Shown in pieces: positions 24,777 to 34,487 of a stretch of DNA of 64,000 nucleotides; position 1 is the stretch's first letter; every line of letters begins with the position of its first letter. Location of the stretch: positions 1-64,000 of the forward strand of contig DATHOA010000084.1 of the NCBI GenBank assembly GCA_035485475.1, in the 5' to 3' direction. Source of the DNA: DAIDKA01 sp035485475 (GTDB lineage Bacteria > Pseudomonadota > Gammaproteobacteria > Steroidobacterales > Steroidobacteraceae). The notes beneath the pieces were generated by a model that saw only the letters and a list, made by a program, of their open reading frames with translations, was not told the DNA's origin and ran no database searches. Position numbers and translations under genes: made by a program.

Positions 24777-27197
24777 TCAGGCCGCCGCGATCTGGGCGCT
24801 GAGGGCGAGGAGCACGCGATTGTGCTCCTCGACGATCTTGTCCAGCATGGCCCAACCGGAGCCGAGCTTGCCCGCCTTTGCGGCCGCCTCCAGCGCCGCG
24901 CACAGTTTCGTCAACTCGGTGGCACCGACATTGGCGCTGCTGGATTTCAAAGAATGCGCAGCCTGGTGCGCTGCGGGGGCATCGCCGGCGATGATTGCGG
25001 CACGCAGGGCATCAATCAGCACGCGTGAGTTGGTGACGTAAAGAGTCGCGATGCGTTTCAGCAGGTCCGGGCCGCCGGGCTTACGCAACGCCCGGATCTG
25101 CTTCAGCGCCTGTTCATCGAGCGCTGCGGCCGCCGGGCCGCGCGGGTTTGCGGCGGCCTTGCGTTCGTACGGTTTCAAGGTCACGTAGAGCTCATCAATC
25201 GAAAACGGCTTGCTCAGATATCCGTCCATCCCGGCCGCGAGGCACCGTTCCGCATCATCGCCGAGCGCATTGGCTGTCAGGGCAATGATGGGCATGCGGG
25301 GCCGTCCGGAGGCGGCTTCCAGTTCCCGCAGCCGACGGGTCGTGGCATAGCCATCCAGTTTTGGCATGTGGCAATCCATCAAAACAACGTCGTACCGCTC
25401 GGCGGCCAGCTTCTCGAGTGCCTCCTCACCGTTCCAGGCGCAGTCGGCCTGCAGGCCCAGCTCTTCGAGGATTGCGAGCGCGACCTCCTGGTTGACGGGA
25501 TTGTCCTCGACCAGCAGCAGCCGACCGACGCTGATGGACTCGCGCTTGACCTGCTGAGTCTCGGCAAATGCCTGGACCGACATTACCTGCATGCGACGCG
25601 TGACATTCAGGTCATGGACGACCAGCGACACCAGGGTGGTATGCAACTGCGAGCGGCGTACCGGTTTGACGAGCCAGGCCACGCGGTCATTCGATCCCTC
25701 CTCGGCGGCCGGAGGTGCCGCCGCCGCCGCGCAGATCATCAGCGCCGGGGTGTTGGCAAATTCAGGGCGCCGACGGGCAATGGCCAGCACCGCGCTACCG
25801 TCATGGTCGGGCATCTGCGCATCGAGGACGAAGGCGTCGAACTGGCCGCCGAACGAGGACTTGAGGATTTCGATGGCGCGGCGGCCCGAGTCCGCCTCAG
25901 TGACCTTTGCGTCCCAGCCCACCAGCTGCTGACGCAGGATGCGGCGGTGGTTGGCATTGTCGTCCACCAGCAGGATCCGCATGCCGCTCAAGGCGGCGGA
26001 GTGGTCAGGCTCGCGCGGGGCATCCGGGTTGGGCGCGAGCGTGATGGAGAAGTAGAACTGCGAGCCCTTGCCGGGTTCGCTCGTGACCCCGATGGTCCCG
26101 CCCATCAGTTCGACCAGCTGTTTGGAAATGGCCAATCCCAGGCCGGTGCCACCGTACTGCCGCGTGGTGGATGGGTCTTCCTGGACAAAGGATTCAAAGA
26201 TCGTCGCACAGTTCTCGGGCCGGATGCCGATTCCGGTATCGGCGATCTCGAAGGTCAGGGACGGATCGAGCAGATCGTTCGGCGAAGTGCGCACGGACAC
26301 CCGCACTTCGCCGCGCTCGGTGAACTTCACTGCGTTGCCCACCAGGTTGATGAGAATCTGGCGCAGCCGCTTCGGATCACCCAGTACTGCCGTGACCAGG
26401 GTCTGTGGAATGTCGCACATCAGCTCCAGGCCCTTGCTGTGGGCGCGCTCCGCGAGCGTCTCGACCACCTCTTCGGCGACATCGCGAATGTTGAAGGCGG
26501 TGGATTCCAGTTCGAGCTTGCCGACTTCCATCTTGGAGAAGTCGAGAATGTCGTTGATGATGCCCAGCAGCGCGGCGCCCGACTGGTGAATGGTCACGGC
26601 GTAGCGGCGCTGACGCTCATCCAGCGCCTTGGAGATTCGCAGCAGCTCGGCCATGCCCAGCACCGCGTTCATTGGCGTGCGGATTTCATGGCTCATGCGC
26701 GCCAGGAACTCACTTTTGGCGCGACTGGCCGCCTCGGCACGGTCCACGGCTTCGCGCGCCTCGGCGACGGCCGCGTCCAGCCGTGTCGTACGCTCCAGAA
26801 CCATCTTCTCCAGATCGTTCTGGTAGCGCTGCAGGCTTGAGTCCCGACTCTCAAGCTGCGCCAGCATGCCGTTGAAGCCATCCACCAGCGCGCCCAGTTC
26901 ATCGTTGTTGCGCTTGCGGGCGCGCAAGGTGAATTTCTGGGTGGTGCGGACATTGCGCGCGAGCTCGAGCAACTCGTTGATTGGCGCACAGATGAGGCGC
27001 TGCAGTCGAGCCGCCAGAAAATAGGCCGCCACGGCGGCGACGAACAGCGACGGCAACATGAGCTCGAATGACCGCAGGCCGAAAGCTTCGCCCGTCACAT
27101 AAAGGCCGCACGCCACGAGCAGTGTGGCGGCGGCCGCACACACGATGGCGAGGCGCAGCTTGGTCGCCAAGGACAGGTGATTGATCCAGCGCATCAT
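24777..27197 (-). CDS. Hybrid sensor histidine kinase with two receiver domains and HPt
   Basis: The 806-residue protein has two close membrane helices (about 17-33 and 44-62) with no real periplasmic sensor loop. These are followed by a HAMP-like linker, coiled coil, HisKA with His170 (SHEIRTP), and HATPase (N box NLVGNAVKF, DTGIGI, GGTGLGLAI). The first receiver has Asp459, the second has Asp608 (VLMDCHMP), and a C-terminal HPt has His748 (AHSLKSSSANVGA). This is the BarA/RpfC-like phosphorelay layout. The ATG overlaps the stop of the upstream REC-PAS-GGDEF-EAL gene by 4 bases, so the two are produced together. The HPt may phosphorylate the receiver of that protein. Confidence 0.93.
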   Translation of the reverse strand: MMRWINHLSLATKLRLAIVCAAAATLLVACGLYVTGEAFGLRSFELMLPSLFVAAVAAYFLAARLQRLICAPINELLELARNVRTTQKFTLRARKRNNDELGALVDGFNGMLAQLESRDSSLQRYQNDLEKMVLERTTRLDAAVAEAREAVDRAEAASRAKSEFLARMSHEIRTPMNAVLGMAELLRISKALDERQRRYAVTIHQSGAALLGIINDILDFSKMEVGKLELESTAFNIRDVAEEVVETLAERAHSKGLELMCDIPQTLVTAVLGDPKRLRQILINLVGNAVKFTERGEVRVSVRTSPNDLLDPSLTFEIADTGIGIRPENCATIFESFVQEDPSTTRQYGGTGLGLAISKQLVELMGGTIGVTSEPGKGSQFYFSITLAPNPDAPREPDHSAALSGMRILLVDDNANHRRILRQQLVGWDAKVTEADSGRRAIEILKSSFGGQFDAFVLDAQMPDHDGSAVLAIARRRPEFANTPALMICAAAAAPPAAEEGSNDRVAWLVKPVRRSQLHTTLVSLVVHDLNVTRRMQVMSVQAFAETQQVKRESISVGRLLLVEDNPVNQEVALAILEELGLQADCAWNGEEALEKLAAERYDVVLMDCHMPKLDGYATTRRLRELEAASGRPRMPIIALTANALGDDAERCLAAGMDGYLSKPFSIDELYVTLKPYERKAAANPRGPAAAALDEQALKQIRALRKPGGPDLLKRIATLYVTNSRVLIDALRAAIIAGDAPAAHQAAHSLKSSSANVGATELTKLCAALEAAAKAGKLGSGWAMLDKIVEEHNRVLLALSAQIAAA

Positions 27198-29362
27198 GAG
27201 CGCTTGGCCGAAACGCGTTCCAGGGGGCGAGACGTGCCGGCGCTCAACGGGCCGTGGTACAGGCGCGTCCCATCCGGGGTCGCGCGCAGCAGTGTTTCCA
27301 GCTCGCCGATCGGCAGCGGCGCACTGATCAGGTAACCCTGCACCTGGTCGCAGCGATGCGTGCGCAGAAATTCGACCTGCTCGAGGCTTTCCACACCCTC
27401 CGCAATGACCCGCAGCTTCAATTCGCGCGCCAGGGCGATGATGGCCGCACAGATCGCGCCGCCGTCCCCTTTCGCGGTCAGATCCTTCACGAAGGAGCGG
27501 TCGATCTTCAGTGCGTCCACCGGGAAACTGCGCAGATAGCCCAATGAGGAGTAGCCGGTCCCGAAATCATCGATCGACAGTGTCAGGCCCGCGGCGCGGA
27601 AACGCTTCATGCATGAAGTGGTGTCGTCGACATTGCGCAGCAGCAGGCTTTCAGTGATTTCCAATTCCAGCAGTTCGGGGCGCACGCCGAAGTGCCGCAG
27701 GGTGCGCAGCACTGAATCAACGAAATCCTCGCGCGCGAATTGCTGGACGGAGACGTTGATCGCGATGGTCAGATGGCCGAGATCCGATCCGGCCCAGCGC
27801 TGCAGCTGCCGGCAGGTTTCACCCAGCACCCAATCCCCCATCGCAATGATGAGCCCGGACTCCTCGGCCACCGGGATGAAGGTCTCCGGCGAGATCCAGC
27901 CGCGCGTGGCGTGACACCAGCGCAGCAGGGCCTCCACGCCCACGACCCGACCCGTCGCCAGGTCGACCTTGGGCTGGTGGTGAATCTGGAAATCCCCGGC
28001 GTCGAATGCCCGCCGCAAGTCATTTTCCAGCTCCAGGCGGCTCAGTGACCGGATTGCCATCGACTGGCCGTAGAAGGCATGGCTATTGCGGCCCTGATCC
28101 TTGGCCTTGTACATGGCCATGTCGGCCTTGACCAGCAGGTCTTCGATATCCGCGCCGTCCTTGGGGTAGAGCGCAATACCGATGCTGGGGGTGACCACAA
28201 ACCGATGCACCCCGCAGTCAAACGGTTCCGCCAGCGCGTCACGAATGCGCTCGGCGACGGCGGTTGCCTCGCTCTCATCGGTCAGATCGGTGACCAGAAC
28301 GACGAACTCGTCGCCGCCCAGGCGCGCGACGCTGCCGCGGCTTGGCGTATGGCCGCCCGTTACCGGTGTTGCGACATCCGAGCTGCGGATTCTTTGATAC
28401 AGCCGCCGTCCGACGGCTTTGAGCAGCGCATCACCGACCGCATGTCCCAGATTGTCATTGATTCGTTTGAAACGATCGAGATCCAGGTACAGCAGCGCGA
28501 TCAGGGTGTTTGATTTGCGGGCCGCCTCGATGGCACGACTCATCTCGCGCACCAGCAGCTGACGGTTCGGCAAGCCGGTGAGCGTGTCGAAGTAGGCCAG
28601 ATACTTGATCCGTGACTCGGTCTTGCGTCGCTCCGTGATGTCGCGGGTGATGACGACCAGCGTACCGTCGGGCTGCGGCCGCAGCCGGGTTTCGAAGCAC
28701 CGTCGGTCCGGGCCTTTGCCGACCTCGAAGTCACAAGTCGTCATTTTCTTGACGTCGGTGGGGACAGTCATCGCAAGGCGCGCGGCGCGGGCGGCGTCCG
28801 CCGGAATCACCTCTTCAAGAGTCTTGCCGACCAGGCTCGAATCGGCGGCTGCGTCCGCCGCGGTGATGTGCTCCAGGAGTATTCCGTTGCGATCGACAAT
28901 GTAGAGAGTGTCCGGGAGCGCCTGCAGCAGCGCGCGATTTTTCTGTTCGCTGACCTTCAGCGAACGCAGGTTGTCCTGGGCGCGCAGTATGAACTCGATG
29001 CGCTGTGGCAGGGTCTGCCAGAAGACGGGCTTGGGAATGAAGTCCGTGGCGCCGACCTTGAAGGCACGTTCGATGGATTCGGTGTCGTTGTGACCCGTGA
29101 CCATGACGATGGGAATGTCCGCCCCGCCGGGCGCGCTGCGTATCTTGGTGCACAGTTCGAAGCCATTCGCATCCGGCAGTTCGACATCCAGCAGCACCAG
29201 ATCCGATTTCTTGGTGGCCAGAATGGCCAGTGCTTCGCGGCCGGTGCCGGCGACCAGCGCCGCATAGCCGGCTTGCTGCAGCGTCTCGGTGGCGAGCAGC
29301 GAAAACACCGTATCGTCGTCAACGATGAGAATCGCTCGGCGTGCACCTGGATCGACGTTCAT
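27194..29362 (-). CDS. Response regulator with PAS, GGDEF and EAL domains (c-di-GMP turnover)
   Basis: The 722-residue protein has a receiver domain with phospho-acceptor Asp59, a PAS domain (about 140-245), GGDEF (motif intact at 349-353, no obvious RxxD inhibitory site) and EAL (EAL at 477-479). Key EAL residues are present, including DDFGTGYSSLGYL and IAEGVE. It may therefore make, degrade, or switch between making and degrading c-di-GMP. It is the first gene of a two-gene operon with the hybrid kinase, overlapping by ATGA. The likely circuit is kinase HPt to this receiver, setting c-di-GMP level. Net activity cannot be predicted. Confidence 0.93.
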   Translation of the reverse strand: MNVDPGARRAILIVDDDTVFSLLATETLQQAGYAALVAGTGREALAILATKKSDLVLLDVELPDANGFELCTKIRSAPGGADIPIVMVTGHNDTESIERAFKVGATDFIPKPVFWQTLPQRIEFILRAQDNLRSLKVSEQKNRALLQALPDTLYIVDRNGILLEHITAADAAADSSLVGKTLEEVIPADAARAARLAMTVPTDVKKMTTCDFEVGKGPDRRCFETRLRPQPDGTLVVITRDITERRKTESRIKYLAYFDTLTGLPNRQLLVREMSRAIEAARKSNTLIALLYLDLDRFKRINDNLGHAVGDALLKAVGRRLYQRIRSSDVATPVTGGHTPSRGSVARLGGDEFVVLVTDLTDESEATAVAERIRDALAEPFDCGVHRFVVTPSIGIALYPKDGADIEDLLVKADMAMYKAKDQGRNSHAFYGQSMAIRSLSRLELENDLRRAFDAGDFQIHHQPKVDLATGRVVGVEALLRWCHATRGWISPETFIPVAEESGLIIAMGDWVLGETCRQLQRWAGSDLGHLTIAINVSVQQFAREDFVDSVLRTLRHFGVRPELLELEITESLLLRNVDDTTSCMKRFRAAGLTLSIDDFGTGYSSLGYLRSFPVDALKIDRSFVKDLTAKGDGGAICAAIIALARELKLRVIAEGVESLEQVEFLRTHRCDQVQGYLISAPLPIGELETLLRATPDGTRLYHGPLSAGTSRPLERVSAKRS

Positions 29363-29676
29363 AGTGCGTGCTACGGCTGCTCGCGACGGGTCGAAAGCAG
29401 ATGCTCTAATAAAGGAGGTTTGCAGTTGCGGCTACGTTACAAGTTACGTCTTTTTGCCGTGTGAGCCAGGTCCACTATCCGCATTGCGGACCAATGTCTG
29501 TCAGCGTCGACGTTGCATAACGTGAACCGGGTCACAACTGCGCGGCCTCGGCGCTTCGCTCCGGCGGTGCCGGGGGCGGATAGGGCGGCGGATAGGGGGC
29601 GGGGCGGGCGGCGGGCATGACGAGGGCGTCATACCCGCCTGCGGCGCGCAGTGGCGTCGCCTGACTGCTGGGGCGG
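29363..29676. other. Intergenic region with G-rich tract
   Basis: This gap of about 314 bases holds the promoter region of the minus-strand GGDEF/EAL operon and the 3' end of the SRPBCC gene. Positions 29583-29608 on the plus strand contain four G-runs with loops of 9, 1 and 1 bases, a candidate G-quadruplex. On the plus strand a strong AAAGGAGG site at 29411-29418 precedes a 12-codon TTG frame (29426-29464) that I do not call. Two GTTAC repeats lie close by at 29434-29445. Confidence 0.4.
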
Positions 29677-30192
29677 TTACTTGGCCTCGACGAGCGCCTT
29701 CATATTGGCCAGTGCGCCGTTGAAGACCTTGGTGCGACCGTCGCGATCCTTGGCCTTTGCTTCGTCACCGTTCTGCGCGGCCTGATCCCAGATCAGATTG
29801 TAGAGAATCTTCGATTTGCCCTTGCCGTCCGGGACCACTTGCAGCGTGCCGTGGTAGAGAATGGTCGTGTTCGGCTGGGTGTAGGTATAGGAGTGGGCCG
29901 TCTTGGCCACCATGACTTCATCGACCCCATTTTTGCCAAAGGCCAGGTGCCGCACGGACCCGACCTCACCGCTACCGGAAGTAAGGGTGCACGGTGCTTT
30001 CAGCCACGCTTGAATGTCGCAGAACCCACCGATTTTCTTCCACACCACATCCATCGGCGCATCGACGGTAGTGTTCAGATTGAGGACGGCGTAGTCGGCG
30101 GCGGGTGCGCCATCGGCGGCGGATGCGCCGGTTGAGAACAGCGCGATGCCCAGCACGCCCGCGGCAAGCAGGCCTTTTGATCTGAAGGTCAT
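29677..30192 (-). CDS. Exported SRPBCC-family protein
   Basis: The 171-residue precursor has a signal peptide ending GASAADG. The remainder is a START/SRPBCC-like ligand-binding fold, with the opening strand VLNLNTTVDAPMDVVWKKIGGF typical of polyketide-cyclase/dehydrase proteins of the BetV1-like group, and a C-terminal helix VFNGALANMKALVEAK. ATG 30192 follows a GGGGGAAG site. It is 61 bases downstream of the efflux outer-membrane gene on the same strand, and could be the last gene of that operon. Ligand unknown. Confidence 0.82.
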   Translation of the reverse strand: MTFRSKGLLAAGVLGIALFSTGASAADGAPAADYAVLNLNTTVDAPMDVVWKKIGGFCDIQAWLKAPCTLTSGSGEVGSVRHLAFGKNGVDEVMVAKTAHSYTYTQPNTTILYHGTLQVVPDGKGKSKILYNLIWDQAAQNGDEAKAKDRDGRTKVFNGALANMKALVEAK

Positions 30193-30253
30193 GAGACTTC
30201 CCCCTGGTTGATTTGCGTTCAGCGCCGCATCATGCCGGGGACGGCGGCAAGAG

Positions 30254-31717
30254 TCACGGGCCCCAGCCCAGGCCCAGACTCTTCTGCAACGCCACATAGT
30301 CCTGGGTGAGCTGGGCCAGCCCCTGCTGGTAGCTCAGATCGGCCTGCGTGCGCCGCGTATCGGCGTCCAGCACATCGGTGGTGGCGGCCGTTCCGCCGCG
30401 CAGGCGCAGCTCGGTCAGGCGGTAGGATTCCTGGGCCGAAGCGCGGGCCAGAGCGAGGTCCGTGACGGCATCGCGCTGCTGGCCGTAGCGGGCCAGCGAG
30501 GTCTCGGCATCGGCAAGGGCATTGAGTACCGTCTGGCGATAGTTCGCTTCGGCTTCATCCCGTGCCGCATTGGCCTGCGCGACGCGCGCGCGATTGCGTC
30601 CGAAATCCCAGGGCGTCCATTGCAGCAGCGGTCCGGCCAGGTAGGTGAAGTTGCCACTGTTGAACAGGTCCTGCGGGTGCGTGGCCGCGAACCCGACGGT
30701 GCCCAGCAGACTGACCTTGGGGAATTCCGCGGCCACACTCTGGCCGACGGCAGCGGTGTACTGCGCCAGCTGGCGCTCGGCCACCCGGATGTCAGGCCGG
30801 CGCCGCAACAGCGCGGCCGGATCGCCGATATCGGTGGTAGCGGGCGGGGCCGGCACCGGCCCGACATCTGCCAGTTCCGTGTCCAGCGCACCGGGTGCGC
30901 GGGCCGTGAGGGCGGCCAACCGGTTCAGCTGTTCGGCAATGGTGGCGCGGATGGCCGGCAGCGTGGCGCGCGTGGTATCCAGCTGGTTGGTCACACGCAC
31001 CACATCCAGGTCAGTCGCAGCGCCGCCCGCGCGACGCAGCTTCATCAGTTCAACCAGGTGCGCTTCGATGTCGATGTTCTGCTGGGTCAGCTTCAGGCGC
31101 TGTCGGGCATCACACAATGCGACATAGGATTGGGCAACCTCGGCGGTGAGGCTGACGATGGCATCGGCCACATGGGCCTCGGAGGCTTTGACGCTGGCGG
31201 AGGCACCTTCGACGGCGCGGCGGTTGCCGCCAAAGAAATCCAGCTCCCACGTGGCGTCAAAACCGACGACGTAAAGGTTCATGCCGCCACCGGAACTGGC
31301 CGGGGCGCCGCTGTTCGAAATGCCCGAGCCGCCGGAACCTGAGCCGCCCGAGTCGGCGCCGAGCAGGGAGCTGATATTGGCGGTACGCAGGTAGGCGGCG
31401 GAGGCATCGGTGGTGGGCAGGCCCGTCGCGGTCTGCAGGCGCAGATTCGCGCGTGCTTCACGCACCCGTGCCCGGGCGACATCGACGCCGGGGTTGCTGG
31501 CGAGGGTCTCCTCGATGAGATGATTCAACTGCGCATCGCCCAATGCCGTCCACCACTGCGCGGTGGGTGCCGTCGCCGCGGAGCTGCCATCGCCGCGCAC
31601 GAACGCCTTGTCCGTGGGGATGACCGCGGGGGCGCCATGATAGTCCGGCCCGACGGTGCAACCGGCAAGGATCAGCGCGACGCTGGCGATGAGTAGGGAA
31701 TTCTTGAGCAATGACAT
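30254..31717 (-). CDS. NodT-family outer-membrane efflux lipoprotein
   Basis: This 487-residue TolC-like channel is of the NodT/RND-MFS outer membrane lipoprotein type. A lipobox LAGCTVGPDY places the lipidated Cys at 19, and GPDY is the classical family start. Two repeats of the OEP domain span the protein, with the second carrying LLRRRPDIRVAERQL. An internal Gly/Ser-rich patch near residue 140 is low-complexity. It lies 3 bases after the EmrB-type pump gene on the same strand and completes a tripartite exporter with the pump and the HlyD-type adaptor. Confidence 0.92.
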   Translation of the reverse strand: MSLLKNSLLIASVALILAGCTVGPDYHGAPAVIPTDKAFVRGDGSSAATAPTAQWWTALGDAQLNHLIEETLASNPGVDVARARVREARANLRLQTATGLPTTDASAAYLRTANISSLLGADSGGSGSGGSGISNSGAPASSGGGMNLYVVGFDATWELDFFGGNRRAVEGASASVKASEAHVADAIVSLTAEVAQSYVALCDARQRLKLTQQNIDIEAHLVELMKLRRAGGAATDLDVVRVTNQLDTTRATLPAIRATIAEQLNRLAALTARAPGALDTELADVGPVPAPPATTDIGDPAALLRRRPDIRVAERQLAQYTAAVGQSVAAEFPKVSLLGTVGFAATHPQDLFNSGNFTYLAGPLLQWTPWDFGRNRARVAQANAARDEAEANYRQTVLNALADAETSLARYGQQRDAVTDLALARASAQESYRLTELRLRGGTAATTDVLDADTRRTQADLSYQQGLAQLTQDYVALQKSLGLGWGP

Positions 31718-31720
31718 GGC

Positions 31721-33292
31721 TTAGGTGCGAACCGGTTGATTGATGGGTTTGGGCGTGCGCAGCAGCAACAGCAGCGGCATCATCACCAGCAGTCCTACGC
31801 CCAGAATCCAGAAACAGTCGGAGAAGGTCATGACCATCGCCTGCTGGTGAATCTGGCCCGCCAGAGAGGCGATTGCGGTCTGCTGCCCGAGCGCCGCGTC
31901 CCCGGACTGCGCTGCAAAGACCGCGCCCTGCTGTGCAAGATGATCCTGGAGCAATACCGAATTCGCATTCACGGATTCACGGATCGCATCGGCGTGAACT
32001 TCGGTTCGCCGATCGATGAACACGCCCAGCAGCGCCAGACCAATCGTGCCGCCAAGGTTGCGTGCCATGTTGAACAGGCCGGCGGCATCCGCCGTGTCGG
32101 TGCGGGCCACCGCGCCGACGGAAATCTGGTTCAGAGGCATGAACGAGAAGATCTGCCCGACGCCACGCAGCAGTTGTGAGGCGATGAAATCGGCGCCGCT
32201 GGACTGGGCGGTCAGGTGAATATCAATGAAGCAGCTCGCCGCAAAGCACACCAGTCCGAAGCCGACCACGAGCTTGATGTTGCCGAACCGCAGGATACGG
32301 GGCAGCACGGGCATCAGTGCGAAGGCGGGCAGGCCGGACAGCGCCAGAATCCTTCCGGACTGGAAGGCGTTGTAGCCGGCCACGCCGCTCAGGAACTGCG
32401 GCAGCACGTAAAGGATATCGTAGAGCACCATGCCGACCGTGATAATGATCAGGATCACGCTGGCATAGGTCGCATTGTTGAGCAGGCGCAGCTTGAGCAC
32501 GGGCCGCTTGCTGGTGAACTGCGTGATGCCCAGCGTCACAAGTCCCAGCACGGCGAACACGGACAGCGTGCGTATCAGGGTTGAATCAAACCACTGGTCG
32601 CGCTGGCCTTCCTCCAGCACGATGGTGAGGCAGCTCAAGCCAATGGACATGCCGATGATGCCGGCCCAATCCGCCTCAACCAGCTCGTGGATGCTGGCCT
32701 TCTGGTGCGGCACGCCGATCAGCAGCAGGCTGATCAGCCCAACGGCCACCGGAATGTTGATGAAGAAGCACCACTGCCAGCTGCCGTTCTCGGTCAACCA
32801 GCCGCCCATCACCGGGCCCATCAACGGACCCAGCAGGACGATGAGCCCAAACAAGGTCATGCCGACCGGTATCTGATGGGGCGGCAGCCGCGTGCGCACA
32901 ATGGTCTGGGCAGTCGGAATCAGCGCGCCACCAAAGAAACCCTGGCCGACGCGACCGACCACCATGGTCGTCAGGTCGTGACTGGCGCCGCACATGATCG
33001 AGAACAGAGTGAAGGCGACGACGCAGGTAAGCAGCAAAGTGCGCATGCCCAGCAGCCGCGATAGCCAGGCGGTGAGCGGAATCATCACCACCTCGCTCAC
33101 CAGGTAGCCCGTGGCAATCCACGTGCCTTCGGTGCCGGTCGCGCCGATCTCACCCTGGATCTGCGGCAGCGCGGAGTTGGTGATCGAGATATCCAGGGTC
33201 GCAATCAGCGCGCCCAGCGCGCCGGCAAAGACCGCAATCCAGTCCTGCGGGGTCGCGTTCGGTTCGCTGTGCGCTACTTTGGCCGCGCTCAT
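31721..33292 (-). CDS. EmrB-type MFS multidrug efflux pump (DHA2 family)
   Basis: This 523-residue protein has 14 predicted membrane helices and belongs to the DHA2 drug:proton antiporters. Landmarks are TLDISITNSALPQIQGEIG at helix 1, GTWIATGYLVSEV, the loop GRVGQGFFGGALIPTAQTI, and the antiporter motif GLIVLLGPLMGPVMGGWL. It works with the HlyD-type adaptor, whose stop lies 2 bases upstream, and with the NodT channel 3 bases downstream. The operon is divergent from a TetR-type regulator that probably represses it. Substrates are unknown; toxic organic compounds are likely. Confidence 0.93.
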   Translation of the reverse strand: MSAAKVAHSEPNATPQDWIAVFAGALGALIATLDISITNSALPQIQGEIGATGTEGTWIATGYLVSEVVMIPLTAWLSRLLGMRTLLLTCVVAFTLFSIMCGASHDLTTMVVGRVGQGFFGGALIPTAQTIVRTRLPPHQIPVGMTLFGLIVLLGPLMGPVMGGWLTENGSWQWCFFINIPVAVGLISLLLIGVPHQKASIHELVEADWAGIIGMSIGLSCLTIVLEEGQRDQWFDSTLIRTLSVFAVLGLVTLGITQFTSKRPVLKLRLLNNATYASVILIIITVGMVLYDILYVLPQFLSGVAGYNAFQSGRILALSGLPAFALMPVLPRILRFGNIKLVVGFGLVCFAASCFIDIHLTAQSSGADFIASQLLRGVGQIFSFMPLNQISVGAVARTDTADAAGLFNMARNLGGTIGLALLGVFIDRRTEVHADAIRESVNANSVLLQDHLAQQGAVFAAQSGDAALGQQTAIASLAGQIHQQAMVMTFSDCFWILGVGLLVMMPLLLLLRTPKPINQPVRT

Positions 33293-33294
33293 GA

Positions 33295-34392
33295 TTACTG
33301 GCCGTCAGTGCGGGTATCGATTGCGACGCTGACCGAGAGGCCCGGGACCAGGCGTGGCGCGACATCCTTGGACGGCGTCAGCTTGATGCGCACCGGAACG
33401 CGCTGCACGATCTTGATGAAATTGCCGGTGGCATTCTCCGGGGGCAACAGCGCGAACTGCGCGCCCGTGCCGGGCGCGAAGCTTTCGATGGTGCCGGGGA
33501 TGGCCTCATCACCCAGCGCATCCACCTTCACGCTCGCCTTCTGGCCCACCTTCATAAGGCGCACCTGCGTCTCCTTGTAGTTGGCGACCAGGTATATGTC
33601 CTGCACGGGTACCACCGACATGAGCCGGGTGCCCGGCTGCACGAACTGACCCAACTGGACCGTCTTGTCGCCGATCCGACCATCGATACTGGCGCGCACG
33701 ATGGTGTCGTCGAGATTCAGCTGCGCGGTGTGGGAGGCGGCCTTGGCGCCTTCCAGCTGGGCACGGACCTGACTGATCTGGCTGCGCGCCGTGACCAGCT
33801 GGCGCTCGGCCACCTTGACATTGGCCTCAGCGCCCAGCACCGCCGCGGCGGTCTGGTTGCGCTGGTTGAGCGCCTGCTGATAGCGCTCGTCCGTTTCGAC
33901 ACCCTGGTCGCGCAGACCCTTGTAGCGATCCGACTCGTCACGGGAAAACTTGGCATTGGCCTGGGCACCGACCAGCTGCGCGCGGGCCGACTCCACGGCC
34001 GCTTCCTGCTGGGTGACCTGGCTCTGCGCTGCCGCGATATCCGCATTGCGGGCATCGACGCTGGCATCCTGCTGGTTCAGTACCGCCTTGTAGTTGCGCA
34101 GATCGATACGCACCAGCGGATCTCCGGCCTTCACGGCCTGGTTGTCGACCACGTAGACCTGGTCGATATAGCCGTTCACCCGTGGTGCCACCGTGACCGT
34201 GTCGGCCCGCAAATACGCATCGTCCGTGGTCTGGATGAACCGTCCATACACCACCCAGCGCACGCCGTAGCCAATGCCGATCAGCGCGATGACGGTCAGC
34301 ACGATGAACAGCACGGTGCGGATGCGCCGATTGCCGTCACCATTGGTCGGGGTCGCGGGCGGGGGGCTAGGGGGGGATGGCGTATCAGCCAT
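33295..34392 (-). CDS. HlyD/EmrA-type membrane fusion protein
   Basis: The 365-residue protein has one N-terminal membrane helix (about 26-46), a split lipoyl domain (GYIDQVYVVDNQAVKAGDPL and DDTIVRASIDGRIGDK), a long coiled-coil hairpin (about 100-200), and a beta-barrel (LVANYKETQVRLMKVGQ). The leading segment is a Pro/Ser-rich cytoplasmic tail. It bridges the EmrB-type pump and the outer-membrane channel. It is the first gene of the efflux operon; its ATG at 34392 lies 95 bases from the divergent regulator ATG. Confidence 0.93.
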   Translation of the reverse strand: MADTPSPPSPPPATPTNGDGNRRIRTVLFIVLTVIALIGIGYGVRWVVYGRFIQTTDDAYLRADTVTVAPRVNGYIDQVYVVDNQAVKAGDPLVRIDLRNYKAVLNQQDASVDARNADIAAAQSQVTQQEAAVESARAQLVGAQANAKFSRDESDRYKGLRDQGVETDERYQQALNQRNQTAAAVLGAEANVKVAERQLVTARSQISQVRAQLEGAKAASHTAQLNLDDTIVRASIDGRIGDKTVQLGQFVQPGTRLMSVVPVQDIYLVANYKETQVRLMKVGQKASVKVDALGDEAIPGTIESFAPGTGAQFALLPPENATGNFIKIVQRVPVRIKLTPSKDVAPRLVPGLSVSVAIDTRTDGQ

Positions 34393-34425
34393 GGCAGATC
34401 CTGTCAGAAGTATTCCGAGCGCTAG

Positions 34426-34454
34426 ATGTTGTCCGACTGGAACTTTTGTGTCAA
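34426..34454 (-). promoter_or_regulatory. Sigma-70-type promoter of the efflux operon
   Basis: A perfect -35 hexamer TTGACA (34449-34454, minus strand) and a weak -10 CAACAT (34426-34431) are separated by 17 bases. The expected start site is about 27 bases before the EmrA-type ATG. The region between the divergent genes carries two direct TGGAA repeats, at 34438-34442 and 34456-34460, and could bind the TetR-type repressor. Confidence 0.5.
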
Positions 34455-34487
34455 GTGGAATACATTACGCATCCGAGGAGGAACCCG

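Noticed and set aside
29426..29464. 12-codon TTG frame behind a strong AAAGGAGG site
   Set aside because: Too short to judge, and the site may be chance; kept only as a remark in the intergenic entry.
29534..29619. Short proline-rich frame on the minus strand after the SRPBCC gene
   Set aside because: 28 codons, no ribosome site, composition explained by the G-rich tract.
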